NCBI RefSeq assembly: GCF_000517545.1
Contig: NZ_BAIV01000007.1
Span: 62,001-126,000, forward strand
Reading direction: 5' to 3'
Source: Bacteroides reticulotermitis JCM 10512
GTDB taxonomy: Bacteria; Bacteroidota; Bacteroidia; Bacteroidales; Bacteroidaceae
Length of the DNA stretch: 64,000 bases
In this document: one piece after another, positions 29,257 through 40,393 of the stretch
Numbering within the stretch: position 1 is the first letter of the stretch
Layout: every line of letters begins with the position of its first letter
The notes under the pieces: generated by a model
What the model saw: only the letters and a program-made list of their open reading frames with translations
Databases searched by the model: none
Told to the model about the DNA's origin: nothing
Position numbers and translations under genes: made by a program

Positions 29257-29354
29257 TAATTTAAAGTAGCGCTAAAGCAACGTTTAGTGGGGATTTGCAA
29301 TATTTGTAGCCGTTTTTGATTGTTTTATCGTCTTCAACATCAATTAATATGACG

Positions 29355-29362
29355 TATTTTTG
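29355..29362 (+). promoter_or_regulatory. -7 box of GH30-GH43-GH97 operon
   Basis: TATTTTTG 26 nt upstream of the ATG at 29388. It supports that start rather than an upstream in-frame ATG at 29316. Confidence 0.5.
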
Positions 29363-29387
29363 CACAAACACATTGAGAATCTATTTC

Positions 29388-30969
29388 ATGAAGAACTATA
29401 AAGAACTGATAGCCGTGCTTGCGCTGATTGGTTTGAACATACAGTACGGATGTTCGCAACCGGCCGTACATTATCAGATAGACCGGACCGCTCCTTTGCA
29501 GACGATGGAATATTTCAGTGCTTCGGATGCCTGGAGCATGCAGATTATCGGACTTTGGCCGCAGGACAAGCAGAACCGGATAGCTGACTGGTTGTTTAGC
29601 ACAGAGAACGGTACGAACGGTCAGCCGAAAGGGATCGGATTGTCGCTCTGGCGGTTTAATGTCGGGGCAGGTAGTGCGGCGCAGGGGAAAGCCAGCCAGA
29701 TAGGTTCTAAGTGGATGCGTACCGAATGTTTTCTCCAACCCGACGGGACTTACGACTGGGATAAACAACAAGGCCAACGTAACTTCCTAAAGCTGGCCAA
29801 GGAACGTGGAGTTAATAAGTTTCTCGCATTTCTGAACTCTCCTCCGGTTTACTTTACGCAGAACGGATTGGCTACGAATACCGGACGTGGTGGTACTTCA
29901 AACCTGAGAGAGGATTGTTATGACGCCTATGCCCGCTTTCTGGCAGATGTCGTGCAGGGAGTAGAAAAGCATGACGCATTCGTTTCGATTACATCTCTCC
30001 TTTCAATGAACCGGACGGACATTGGAACTGGGTTGGCCCCAAACAGGAAGGTAACCCGGCAACGAACCGGGAGATTGCCCGTACCGTTCGACTGATAAGC
30101 CAAGAGTTCGTAAACCGTAACCTCAATACACAGATCTTGATTACTGAGTCCTCCGACTACCGTTGTATGTTTCACACTCACCAGACGGACTGGCAGCGAG
30201 GATATCAGATTCAATCTTTCTTCAATCCCGATAGTGTGCATACGTATCTGGCGATACGCCGAATGTGCCGAGACTGATGCTTGGCCATAGCTATTGGACG
30301 AATACGCCCTTGAAAGGCTTGCGCGACTTTCGTCGTCAGCTGCGTGATACGTTAGACAAATATAAGGTGGACTTCTGGCAAACGGAAACCTGCATCATGA
30401 GCAATGATCAGGAAATAGGCGGAGGCGGAGGGTTCGACCGTACCATGAAGACGGCACTTTACGTAGCACGTATCATTCACCACGACCTTGTGTATGCGAA
30501 AGCCCGGAGTTGGCAATGGTGGCGTGCCATCGGTGGCGATTATAAAGACGGCTTGATACGTGAATATACCGATTCTGATTTGCGGGACGGAAGGGTCGAA
30601 GATTCTAAATTATTATGGGTGCTCGGCAATTACAGTCGGTTTATCCGTCCGGGCGCCGTCCGTATGTCGGTCAGAACGAAGGATAAAGATGGACGGGAGG
30701 TAGAAGAAGGAGATACAGAGCAGAAAGGATTGATGTGTTCCGCCTATCAGAACACGAATAGGCAGTGGGTAATGGTCGTTATTAACTATGCTGATAAGGA
30801 GCGTACATTTACATTTGATGTAGACGACGCTAAAGCGAAATCATGGCAGGGCTACCGTACGTCGGATCGGGCGGACGAGAACCTGTTGCCGGTAGAAAAA
30901 CTGAAGAAGGGCCAGCCTGTCACCGTACCTGCCCGTTCGGTTGTTACATTTGTTTCCAATGAACTTTGA
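29388..30969 (+). CDS. GH30-family glycoside hydrolase, endo-beta-1,6-galactanase-like (two frameshifts)
   Basis: About 527 residues across three frames. A lipoprotein-like leader ends NIQYGCSQP. The barrel includes GLSLWRFNVGAGSA, the acid/base block YISPFNEPDGHWNW (Glu about 207) and the nucleophile block FWQTETCIM (Glu about 333), as expected for GH30. A beta-rich C-terminal domain ends VPARSVVTFVSNE. The breaks are at about 29977 (one G restores KHDGIRFDYISPF) and about 30252 (one G restores TYLGDTPNVPRLMLGH). The sequence style is closest to the endo-beta-1,6-galactanase-like Glyco_hydr_30_2 group; activity is inferred. It is the first gene of a three-enzyme run. Confidence 0.82.
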
Positions 30970-30980
30970 TACAAAAATTA

Positions 30981-32919
30981 ATGAAGATGATGAGAAGAAT
31001 GATTAAACAATTCATTGTTGCGGGTGGTCTGATGCTGGTAACGGCATTACCGGCCTTATCACAGCAAAAGCCTGTGGAGGAAAAAGACTATGCCGCTTAT
31101 TTATTCACTTATTTCACAGGCAATCACATCAGTGAGGAAGCTGTTCGTTTTGCGGTAAGTACCGATGGATACACCTATTGGGCGTTGAACAACAATGAGC
31201 CGGTGATGGACTCGAACGTTATCAGCAGCACAGGTGGCGTACGCGATCCGCATATCCTTCGCTGTGAAGACGGAAAGACGTTCTATATGGTTGTGACAGA
31301 TATGGTTTCCGACAACGGATGGGACTCTAACCGTGCGCTGGTACTGTTGAAGTCTACAGATCTCGTGAACTGGTCGCATTCGGTGGTGAATATGCAGAAA
31401 CGTTATAAAGGACAAGAAAAGCTAAGACGTGTATGGGCACCTCAAACCGTTTTCGATCCGGGTGCAGGCAAGTATATGGTGTATTGGTCGATGCAGTACA
31501 CAGGTGGAGCGGATGTGATTTACTACGCTTACGCCAATGAAAGCTTTACCGATTTCGAAGACGTGCCGAAAGTACTGTTTCTTCCGCAGAACAGAACCTC
31601 CTGCATTGACGGAGAGATCGTTCTCAAAGACGGAATCTTTCACCTTTTCTATAAGACCGAAGGAAATGGCAACGGTATCAAAGTAGCTACTACTTCTTCC
31701 CTGACTTCCGGACAATGGACAGAAGAACCCGATTATAAACAACAGACCAAAGACGCGGTAGAGGGAGCCGGCGTGTTTAAATTGATCGGACAAGATACAT
31801 ACATCCTGATGTACGACGTATATGAGAGGTAAATATCAGTTTACGGAGACTACCGACCTGACCAACTTCAAGGTAACAGACAAAGAGGTGAAGATGAACT
31901 TCCACCCTCGTCACGGTACGGTGATTCCCATCACTCGCGACGAACTGCTGCGTGTCACCGACAAATGGGGTAAACCGAAGGAACTTGGCGAACTGCCCAA
32001 CAATCCCGTGTTGCCCGGCTTTCATGCCGATCCGGAAGTACTCTACGCACAAAAAACAAAGAAATACTATATCTACTCCACAACCGACGGGCAACCGGGT
32101 TGGGGAGGTTGGTACTTCACCGTCTTCTCTTCGGATGATTTGCGGACGTGGAAAGACGAAGGAATCATGTTGGATCTGAAGTCCGAACAAGTACCTTGGG
32201 CGAATGGCAATGCTTGGGCGCCTTGCATCGAAGAGAAGCTGATCAAAGGAGCCTATAAATACTTCTTCTATTACAGCGGAAATCCGGAAGCAGGTGGCGG
32301 CAAACAGATCGGTGTAGCTATGAGTGATTCGCCTACCGGACCGTTCAAAGATCTGGGCTATCCCATTATTACAGAATCACCTACGGGAAAGGGGCAGCAG
32401 ATCGATGTTGATGTTTTCACCGATCCCGTTTCCGGCAAGTCGTATCTCTACTGGGGCAATGGCTATATGGCAGGTGCGGAGCTGAACAAAGATATGGTTT
32501 CGATTAAGAAGAAGACGCTGACCGTGATGACTCCACAGGGAGGAACTCTACGCGACTACGCTTTCCGCGAAGCACCCTATGTGTTCTATCGGAATGGGCT
32601 TTATTATTTCACCTGGTCGGTAGACGACACCGGTTCGCCCAATTATCACGTGGCTTACGGCACATCCAAATCACCGTTAGGCCCTATCGAAGTAGCCGAT
32701 CCCTCAGTCATTTTGATTCAGAACCCGGAGAAGGAAATATACGGCCCTGCTCATAACTCCATCTTGCAGGTTCCCGGAACCGATGAATGGTACATCGTCT
32801 ACCATCGCATCAATAAGAACTATTTAAAGAATGGTCCCGGTGTTCACCGAGAAGTGTGTATCGATCGGTTGGAATTCAATGAAGATGGAAGCATCAAGCC
32901 GGTGGTTCCTACCCGATAG
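30981..32919 (+). CDS. Double-domain GH43 glycoside hydrolase (frameshift near 31820)
   Basis: About 646 residues with signal peptide (LVTALPALSQQ). The N-terminal propeller (about 40-285) has VRDPHILR, VWAPQTVFDP and CIDGEIVLKDG. The C-terminal propeller (about 340-645) has the full GH43 set: base Asp in GFHADPEVLY, pKa-modulating Asp in QQIDVDVFTDP and acid Glu in REAPYVFYRNG, plus AHNSILQVPG. GH43 enzymes remove arabinose, xylose or galactose. The break at about 31820 needs a lost TA dinucleotide (GTATATATG to GTATATG) or one extra base, giving MYDVYMRGKYQF. The ATG at 30981 is 11 nt after the GH30 stop. Whether the first propeller is catalytic is uncertain. Confidence 0.85.
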
Positions 32920-32942
32920 TCAATAAGTTAAATACATATATC

Positions 32943-34893
32943 ATGAAGAATAGATTCAAAGGATTCGCTTTTATACTCGCGGCAGCCGTTTCGTCGCTGA
33001 CTGCGCAAAATGTAGTTGTTAACGGGCCTGATGGAAAACTACAGGTTCTGGTTTCGTGTCCGGAGGGAGGCAAAGCGTCGTATACGGTTTCGTATAACGG
33101 CAAGCAGATGCTCGCGGCTTCTCCGTTGGGATTGGAAACGAATGTGGGTAACTTTACCGAAGGTATGAAGCTGAAGGAACATCGCGAGGAGCCGCTTGAT
33201 ACAACCTACGTGCAATCGCGCATTAAAACCTCCCGTATACACTATCGAGCCAACGAACTGGTTTGTTCTTTCACGAATGCCAAGGGACAACCGATGGACG
33301 TGACGTTTCGCGTTAGCAACCACGATGTGGCTTTCCGGTATACATTGCCTCGTCAGGGGGAGACTGCCGGTGTCGTAGTTGATGCCGAAGCAACCGGTTT
33401 CCGTTTCCCTACCGGAACAACAACCTTTCTGACTCCGCAAAGCGATGCGATGATTGGTTGGAAGCGTACCAAACCGAGTTACGAAGAAGAATATAAGGCC
33501 GACGCCCGATGGATGTACGGTCACAATACGGACATGGCTACACCTTTCCCTGTTTATTTAAGGTTGGCGAAGCGGTTGGGTGCTTGTGAGCGAAACCGGT
33601 GTGGGCAGTCGGTACTGCGGTTCGCGCCTGAGTGATGTGACCGAAGGGAATCTCTATACAATCGCTTTCCCTATGCCCGAAGAGAACAACGGCAACGGAA
33701 CCGTATCTCCGGCTTTCGCTTTGCCCGGCTCTACGCCTTGGCGAACGATCACCGTAGGGGAAACCTTGAAACCGATTGTCGCAACCACAGTTGCGTGGGA
33801 TGTCGTTGAGCCCTTGTACAAAACGGAACACAATTACCGCATGGGACGTGGAACGTGGAGTTGGATACTTTGGCAGGATGGCAGCATAAACTATGACGAC
33901 CAAGTGCGCTACATTGATTTTGCCGCTGCGATGGGGTATGAATATGTGTTGATCGATAACTGGTGGAACACCAATATTGGGCACGAACGTATGGAGCAGC
34001 TCATCAAATACGCGCATAGCAAAAAGATAGATGTGTTTTTGTGGTATAGCTCGAGTGGCTATTGGAACGACATCGAACAGGGGCCAACGAACCTGATGGA
34101 TAACTTGATTGCCCGTAAACGCGAAATGAAATGGTTGCAGAGCCAGGGCGTGAAAGGTATCAAGGTCGATTTCTTCGGGGGTGATAAGCAAGAGACGATG
34201 CGCCTGTACGAGGAGATTCTGAGTGATGCCGATGATCACGGACTCATGGTTATCTTCCACGGTTGCACCCTGCCGCGGGGTTGGGAGCGAATGTATCCTA
34301 ACTATGTGGGAAGTGAAGCCGTTCTGGCTTCCGAGAATATCTATTTCAATCAGCATTTCTGTGATGAAGAGGCATTCAACACCACGCTGCATCCGTTTAT
34401 ACGTAATACGGTCGGATCGATGGAGTTTGGAGGTTGCTTCCTCAACAGACGTTTGAATAAAGGTAATGATGGAGGAAATACACGCCGGACTACCGATGTG
34501 TTCCAGTTAGCAACGACTATTCTGTTCCAGAATCCGATTCAGAACTTTGCCTTGGCGCCTAACAACCTGACCGATGCTCCGCAAGTCTGCATCGACTTTA
34601 TGAAGCAGGTGCCGACCGAATGGGACGAAACCTGTTTGATCGATGGCTATCCCGGCAAGTATGTAGTGCTTGCCCGTCTTCACGGTGATTGCTGGTATGT
34701 GGCGGCAGTCAATGCGACTAAAGAGCCTTTGAAGTTGAAACTCGACTTACCGATGTTTGCCGGCAAAACGGTCTCTTTCTATAGTGATGATAAAAACCGT
34801 GAACCGCAATTGCAACAACGTAATGTGAAGTCTGACGGCAAGTTCCAACTGACTATTCAGCCGCAGGGAGGTGCTGTAATAAAGACTAACTGA
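32943..34893 (+). CDS. GH97-family glycoside hydrolase (two frameshifts near 33559 and 33575)
   Basis: About 650 residues with signal peptide (AAVSSLTAQN). An N-terminal beta-sandwich (about 25-260) precedes the barrel with YVLIDNWWNTNIG, KIDVFLWYSSSGYW, GIKVDFFGGDKQ (about 405) and EAVLASENIYF (about 457). The Asp in KVDFF lies where retaining alpha-galactosidase-type GH97 enzymes have their nucleophile, so a retaining alpha-galactosidase-like member is more likely than the inverting SusB type; this is inference. Two single-base losses, T at about 33559 and G at about 33575, restore PVYFKVGEAGWVLVSETG. Last gene of the operon, 23 nt after GH43. Confidence 0.85.
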
Positions 34894-34996
34894 GTCTGGC
34901 AAGGAATGTCGTAGCTCGTGCGGTAATCGCCCGAAACGAGGGAAAAGAAATTACCGCTAGGTATTTGGTTTTATAGATTGACAATCAGGAGAATGT

Positions 34997-35043
34997 ATGA
35001 TGGGAGAAACCTCTGTTCAAAGGAGTGGCTCCCATCATTTTTT
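34997..35043 (+). terminator. Terminator after GH97
   Basis: ATGATGGGAG pairs with CTCCCATCAT (10 bp) and runs into a T6 tract. Confidence 0.8.
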
Positions 35044-35052
35044 GGTAACCCT

Positions 35053-35682
35053 CTACACTATTCTATTTCCGGTTTCCCGTAATATCCCGGCGCGTACATA
35101 GATCGGCTGATAGGTCGTATTAATATTCAGTATCTTCTTCTCCTCCTTCAGCCTTTTCAGTTGGCGGGTAGCGGTGGTGACGGTAAACTTACAGATACCC
35201 TGAAAGTCCGTGCGGGTTAATATCGAATGCTTGCTGAAATATTGGGTTAATAGCGCGTCTATTTCTTCGTAAGAGCGTGTTGCCGAGTGCGTCTTTACTT
35301 TGCTACGTTCCAGTTTGACAACGCTTACCGAGCTTTTCAGCTTCTTGTCTGCCGCGAAACAGATGTTGGTTTTCAGTTCCATCTGATTCACTTTGGTCTT
35401 GGACGAAGTAATCGGCTTCTTGCTATTCAGTTTCACTTGGAAATAGCCGATCCCGTCTAAGTGTACTCGTTCGCCTTCGCGAAGCCGTGTTCCCATGAAT
35501 TGGCTGAGCGATTCCAATACAGCCTTTACATCTCCTTCGGTTAGAGACGTGGCTTCTTGTATTTCCTTTGCCAGCTGGTTCGTGTCGACGTGCTGATAGT
35601 TCACTACGCGTGCGTGGTACAGTTCTTTGTCTTCTTCGCCCTTGGGGCGGGGAGACTTGTAAAGTTCAAATCTTATGGCCAT
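35053..35682 (-). CDS. HU-like (HU-HIG type) DNA-binding protein with C-terminal helical domain
   Basis: 209 residues. Residues 1-130 follow the Bacteroidales HU-like pattern (TSLTEGDVKAVLESLSQFM, GERVHLDGIGYFQVKL). Residues about 140-205 (YEEIDALLTQYFSKHSILTRTDF, then TTATRQLKRLKEEKKI) look like a winged-helix extension not found in classic HU. It probably binds DNA. It faces the GH97 gene across a terminator, with a 780-nt upstream gap. A -7 box at 35994-36001 on the minus strand is a possible distant promoter. Confidence 0.8.
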   Translation of the reverse strand: MAIRFELYKSPRPKGEEDKELYHARVVNYQHVDTNQLAKEIQEATSLTEGDVKAVLESLSQFMGTRLREGERVHLDGIGYFQVKLNSKKPITSSKTKVNQMELKTNICFAADKKLKSSVSVVKLERSKVKTHSATRSYEEIDALLTQYFSKHSILTRTDFQGICKFTVTTATRQLKRLKEEKKILNINTTYQPIYVRAGILRETGNRIV

Positions 35683-35869
35683 AATGTATCTTTATCGTTG
35701 CATGTTCATGACTGTATAAAGTAAGTGCATGCTGTTCCCACAAAACGAGTCATTGGTTGTCAGAGAGAAGCGGATAAGTAGATATGCTAACGGTGAATCG
35801 GCTCCGGTTAAGCGATCATTTATCCGTTTTTCAGTCTTTCTACTTCGTTTGCGTTGCTTATCTTGTTGG

Positions 35870-35977
35870 AACTTGATGCCGGCATTATTAATTCGCCACG
35901 GATGTGGCTAGAATTCGTCGCGGTTGTGGTAAGAATTTGCCATGGCTGCGGTGAGAACTCGTCACGGATGTGACGTA
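35870..35977. repeat. Array of degenerate 22-nt tandem repeats with palindromic core
   Basis: Four units start at 35890, 35912, 35934 and 35956, exactly 22 nt apart, each beginning AATTCG-like and carrying a core such as GCCACGGATGTGGC or GTCACGGATGTGAC (a 5-bp stem around GGAT). A more decayed 20-nt unit precedes them at 35870. Each unit could fold as a small hairpin. Confidence 0.75.
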
Positions 35978-35978
35978 T

Positions 35979-36001
35979 TAACTTTGTCAGTAACAAAGAT
36001 A
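35979..36001. promoter_or_regulatory. Two overlapping, face-to-face -7 boxes
   Basis: TAACTTTG at 35979-35986 on the plus strand and TATCTTTG at 35994-36001 on the minus strand. The minus box could drive the HU-like gene at 35682 with a leader of about 310 nt. The plus box has no protein gene downstream. Confidence 0.4.
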
Positions 36002-36392
36002 AATATTGAAAGGGAAATAAGCAAAATATTCGGATACCTTTTCAGTAGTTGCCCGCACATTTGGCTTGTCAAGGTGCGTAGTGAGTTTATGCGGGTCGCT
36101 GAGGCCTTGTTTTGCGTCTTCTTTGAGTCGTTTCCTACTAACTGCCGGAGTATTTGGGTATAGTACACAGCTTTTGGAAATCGGGTCGTATCTATGGAAT
36201 GGATTAGTCTCAGAAAAGTAGGCGCATTGTATCAACGTATCAATCAGTTGTTTACGGCAAAAAGTGACTATGATCATATGTCTTCTTACATTAGTTCACT
36301 CACCTAAAATGAGTGTTCTGCGGCTTACTGAGTGTATAGATGCAGCCTATCACGCTAGCTTGGAGGTTGATCTCAGTTGAGGGGTACGTACA

Positions 36393-36470
36393 ACATCTCC
36401 TTCACCGCCACTCGTTTATTCATTGAATGACACGAGTGGCAGGGAAGGAGATGCTTGTTTTTCTTTATTT
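36393..36470 (+). terminator. Long hairpin with T tract downstream of the S41 protease gene
   Basis: A stem of 22 positions (36393-36414 with 36432-36453; 20 Watson-Crick pairs, one G-T pair, one mismatch) has a 17-nt loop, followed on the plus strand by CTTGTTTTTCTTTATTT. Orientation fits termination of plus-strand transcription best, although the neighbouring protease gene is on the minus strand. It may act in both directions. Confidence 0.6.
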
Positions 36471-38037
36471 CAGTTTATTCTGATATTCGTCCGAGTTGAG
36501 GATCTCCAAAGCTTTCAGAATACTTTCGTTCGTGGTATTCATCAGTCGGAAATACTCGTTCATATCCCAGAGGTCACGGGCGATAAGTGCTTTGAGTTGG
36601 ATCTTGATAAGTGGGAGTGATTTCTGATACTGCTTTTCATCGAACTTCACCTTCTCTTTCTCGCCCATCTCGCGCAGCTAGCCAACATCTCGTCGTCAAC
36701 AACAAACTTCTCGCTAAAGGCTTCGAACTTCTTGTACTTATTGGCTAAGTCCTTCCGGTGCTTCTCTATGAAATTCATTGTGAACTTAATGATTACCCCT
36801 TTGCCTACAAGGTTGCGGTGATAATCCGTGTAGAGAGTCGTATCGATCGGCACGAAATAATCCGGCATGATGCCACCTCCGCCATATACAGTGCGTTGCA
36901 GTTTCTTCGTCTGTACTTTCAAGGAATCGGGGAAGTGGATGCTGTCGGCATTCATCAGTTCTCCGTGGTTGAAGCGGTCGATTAAGTCTTTGTTATAATC
37001 CGTAGAACCCTCGTAAGGTTTCTGGATGCAGCGGCCGGCCGGCGTATAATACCGGGCGATTGTCAGGCGGATCATCGAACCGTCCGGCAGATCGATCGGG
37101 CGTTGCACCAAGCCTTTACCGAAAGAACGGCGGCCTACGATGATTCCTCTGTCCCAATCCTGTATGGCACCGCTAACAATCTCGCTGGCTGAGGCTGTGT
37201 ATTCGTCCACCAGCACGATGACACGTCCCTTGCGGAAGTCTCCGTTGCCTTTGGCGTAGAAGTCACTGCGTTTGGTTGTGCGTCCTTCGGTGTACACAAT
37301 CAGTTCCTTCTGTTCGAGAAACTCGTTTGCCATATCAATGGCTGCATTGAGATATCCTCCTCCGTTGCCTTGCAGGTCGAGTATCAAGTCATTCATGCCT
37401 TGTTTTTGCAACTCTTTCATTGCTTTCTGAAACTCTTCGGCAGTAGTTGCTCCGAACCGGTTGACGCGGATGTAGCCGATCTTGGGTTGGATGATGTAAG
37501 AAGCGTCGATGCTGAGAATAGGTATTTTATCTCGCTTTACCGTAAATACCAAAGGGTCTTTCACGCCACGACGCAGAATGGTCAGGTTGACTTTCGAATC
37601 TTTCGGTCCGCGCAGGCGTTTCATAATATCTTCCGTGCTCATTTTTACACCGGCAATCGTTGTGTCATTGACAGCAATGATACGGTCGCCCGCTAAAATA
37701 CCAGCTTTCTCCGACGGTCCGTTGCTTACAGGCTGCACGACCAGAAGTGTATCGTCCATCATTTGAAACTGCACGCCAATTCCTTCAAAATTACCTTGCA
37801 GCGGTTCATTCATCTTCTTCACTTCCTCAGCGTTTGATAGGTAGAGTGAGGATCGAGCTGTGCAAGCATTTTGATAATCGCTTCTTCCACCAGCTTGTCT
37901 TCGTTTACTTCATCGACATAGAAATGAGAGATGGCGAATTCCGCCATTTGCAACTTGCGCAAGGCCGGCGAATTCAGGTTTTGCGCTTGGGCGGCCATGC
38001 CACACAAGACAAAGAGAACGAGAAGGTATTTCTTCAT
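36465..38037 (-). CDS. S41-family C-terminal processing protease with PDZ domain (two frameshifts)
   Basis: About 524 residues over three frames. Signal peptide MKKYLLVLFVLCGMAAQAQ, PDZ domain (about 85-165, VQPVSNGPSEKAGILAGDRI), then the S41 domain with IGYIRVNRFGATTAEEF, catalytic Ser in DEYTASASEIVSGA (about 282) and Lys in RRSFGKGLVQ (about 307). The breaks are at about 37832 (one A restores YQNAEEVKKMNEP) and about 36680 (one base restores MLAKLREMGEKEK). CtpA-type proteases cleave C-termini of periplasmic proteins. The ATG at 38037 is chosen over an upstream one because it begins the signal peptide. It follows coaD by 19 nt. Confidence 0.88.
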
Positions 38038-38056
38038 TGATATTCTTATTACTAAA

Positions 38057-38515
38057 TTATTCATTGATTTTCATTCCCTTGGGAATGAACTGACTGATAT
38101 CTTTGTTGTAGGTCAACAGTTCGCGTACGGTTGTTGAACTAATATACGTCTGTTCGGGTTCCGTGAAGAGCAGAATGGTCTCGATGCCTGCCAGTTTGCG
38201 GTTGATATCCGCAATTGTCTCTTCGTACTCGAAGTCTTTCACGGTACGGATGCCGCGGACGATGAACTTGGCGTCTACCTGTTGGGCAAAATCAATGGTC
38301 AGGCAATCATACGATATGACCCTTACGCAGGGGTTGTCCTGATAGAGGTCCCGAATCATTTCTACTCTTTTCTCGATAGGGAAATAGGTATTCTTATTTT
38401 CGTTGATACCGATTCCGATAATAATCTCATCCATAAAGGTCAATGAACGCTTCACGACCGAAAAGTGGCCGATAGTGAAAGGATCGAAAGTACCCGGGAA
38501 TATTGCTCTTCTCAT
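38057..38515 (-). CDS. coaD: Phosphopantetheine adenylyltransferase
   Basis: 152 residues. The nucleotidyltransferase motif is [10 protein letters not shown] near the N-terminus, with ISSTTVREL near residue 128, both typical of CoaD. It adenylates 4'-phosphopantetheine to dephospho-CoA, the fourth step of coenzyme A synthesis. It overlaps the end of parE by 4 nt and precedes the S41 protease in one operon. Intact. Confidence 0.95.
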   Translation of the reverse strand: MRRAIFPGTFDPFTIGHFSVVKRSLTFMDEIIIGIGINENKNTYFPIEKRVEMIRDLYQDNPCVRVISYDCLTIDFAQQVDAKFIVRGIRTVKDFEYEETIADINRKLAGIETILLFTEPEQTYISSTTVRELLTYNKDISQFIPKGMKINE

Positions 38516-40385
38516 GATGCTAAATCTTCTTCAATAACCAGATTGTCTATAATAAAGGTCTGTCTTTCCATGGTATTCTTGCCCATGTAGAACTCCAGAA
38601 GCTCCTTTACGGAGTCTGTTTTGCGCAGCGATACTTGTTCCAAGCGCATATCTTTGCCGATAAAGTGTTTGAACTCGTCCGGTGAGATCTCTCCCAATCC
38701 TTTAAATCGGGTGATTTCCGGGTTCGGGCTCAATTCGTCGATGGCATTGATTCGTTCCTCCTCGCTGTAGCAATAGATTGTTTTCTTCTTGTTACGTACG
38801 CGGAACAACGGGGTTTGCAAAATGTATACGTGTCCTTTCTTAATCAGTTCGGGGAAGAACTGGAGGAAGAAGGTTATCAGAAGCAGGCGAATGTGCATAC
38901 CGTCCACGTCGGCATCGGTAGCGACAATCACTTTATTGTATCGCAGTCCCTCTAAGCCGTCCTCGATGTTGAGTGCGGCCTGGAGCAGATTGAATTCTTC
39001 GTTTTCGTAAACCACCTTTTTAGTCAGCCCGTAGGTGTTCAGCGGTTTACCACGCAGACTGAATACCGCTTGTGTTGCCACGTCGCGGCTTTTGGTAATC
39101 GAACCACTTGCCGAGTCACCCTCGGTGATAAAGATGCAGGAGTCCTCTTCCAATCCTTTTCCCTTCGGATCGTTCAAGTGGATGCGGCAATCGCGCAGCT
39201 TGCGGTTGTGCAGGTTCGCTTTCTTAGCCCGTTCGCGAGCCAGTTTAGTAACGCCCGCAATGGCTTTACGTTCCTTTTCCGATTCCTGAATCTTTTGCTG
39301 CATCACTTCGGCGATGTCGGCATGCTTATGCAAGAAATTGTCCACCTCAAGCTTGGCAAAGTCGCTACGTGCTTATTGACGGTGATTCCTCCCGGCGATA
39401 TATTCGTCGAACCCAGCTTCGTTTTGGTCTGGCTTTCGAAGATCGGCTCTTCCACATTGATGGCAATGGCAGCAACCAACCCGTTGCGGATATCGGTATA
39501 GTCCATGTTCTTGTTGAAGAACTCCTTGATGGTGCGGGCTATATGTTCCTTGAATGCGCTCTGGTGTGTACCACCCTGAGTTGTATGTTGTCCATTGACA
39601 AAGGAGTAATACTCCTCGCCATACTGTGCGGTATGCGTAAAGGCTATTTCAATATCTTCCCCTTTCAGGTGAATGATGGGGTAGAGAGAGGTTGCCGTCA
39701 TATTGTCGTTCAGCAAGTCTACCAACCCGTTGCGCGACAGAATGCGGTGTCCGTTATAGATAATGGTAAGTCCCGTATTGAGATACGTGTAGTTACGCAG
39801 CATCGTTTCGATGAATTCCGGATTGAACGTATAGTTCTGGAACAGGGTTGCGTCCGGTTCGAAGAATATAAAGGTTCCGTTTTCTTCTTCACTTTTGCTT
39901 GTTTGGTCAGTCTGTAAGTCTCCTTTGGAGAAAGTAGCTGTTCGCACTTTGCCGTCACGGTAGCTACGTACTTCAAATCGAGAGCTCAATGCGTTGACGG
40001 CTTTTACACCGACTCCGTTCAAACCGACGCTTTTCTTAAACGCTTTACTGTCGTATTTACCTCCGGTGTTCAGGACGCTGACCGCTTCGACCAGTTTCCC
40101 TTGTGGGATTCCGCGTCCGTAGTCGCGTACGCTGACGCGAAGATTCTCTTCAACGGTTATCTCGATCCTTTTGCCTGCTTGCATTTTGAACTCGTCGATA
40201 CTGTTGTCGAGTACTTCTTTGAGGAGGACATAGATGCCGTCTTCGGCATGTGCTCCGTCGCCTAGCCTACCGATATACATACCGGGGCGTGTGCGCACGT
40301 GCTCCATGTCACTTAAGTGGCGAATGTTGTCGTCCGTGTACTCTACGGGGTTGTTTTCTGTAAGTATCAATTCGTTCGTATCCAT
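38512..40385 (-). CDS. parE: DNA topoisomerase IV subunit B (GyrB/ParE family; frameshift near 39367)
   Basis: About 624 residues in two frames. The N-terminal GHKL ATPase has [17 protein letters not shown] and [14 protein letters not shown]. The C-terminal TOPRIM part has [11 protein letters not shown] and [15 protein letters not shown], and the end has [13 protein letters not shown]. Adding one G at about 39367 restores [16 protein letters not shown]. The protein is shorter than GyrB and lies next to coaD, as expected for Bacteroides topoisomerase IV. It unlinks replicated chromosomes with ParC. Because this is essential in bacteria, a real null mutation is very unlikely. Confidence 0.9.
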
Positions 40386-40393
40386 AGTTATTT

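Larger units (their letters stand above)
35683..36464. other. Gene-poor region with 22-nt repeat array, two facing promoters and a long hairpin
   Basis: No coding frame here has a supportable product. The region contains a degenerate tandem array (35870-35977), -7 boxes facing in both directions (35979-36001) and a 22-bp hairpin with a T tract on the plus strand (36393-36470), each listed separately. Confidence 0.6.

Noticed and set aside
33538..34392. A 284-codon minus-strand open frame opposite GH97
   Set aside because: It is an antisense shadow of the GH97 barrel; no signal peptide, motif or promoter supports it.
38512..40385. parE as a true pseudogene or a programmed frameshift
   Set aside because: One missing G explains the break, the gene is essential, and no slippery site with structure is evident.
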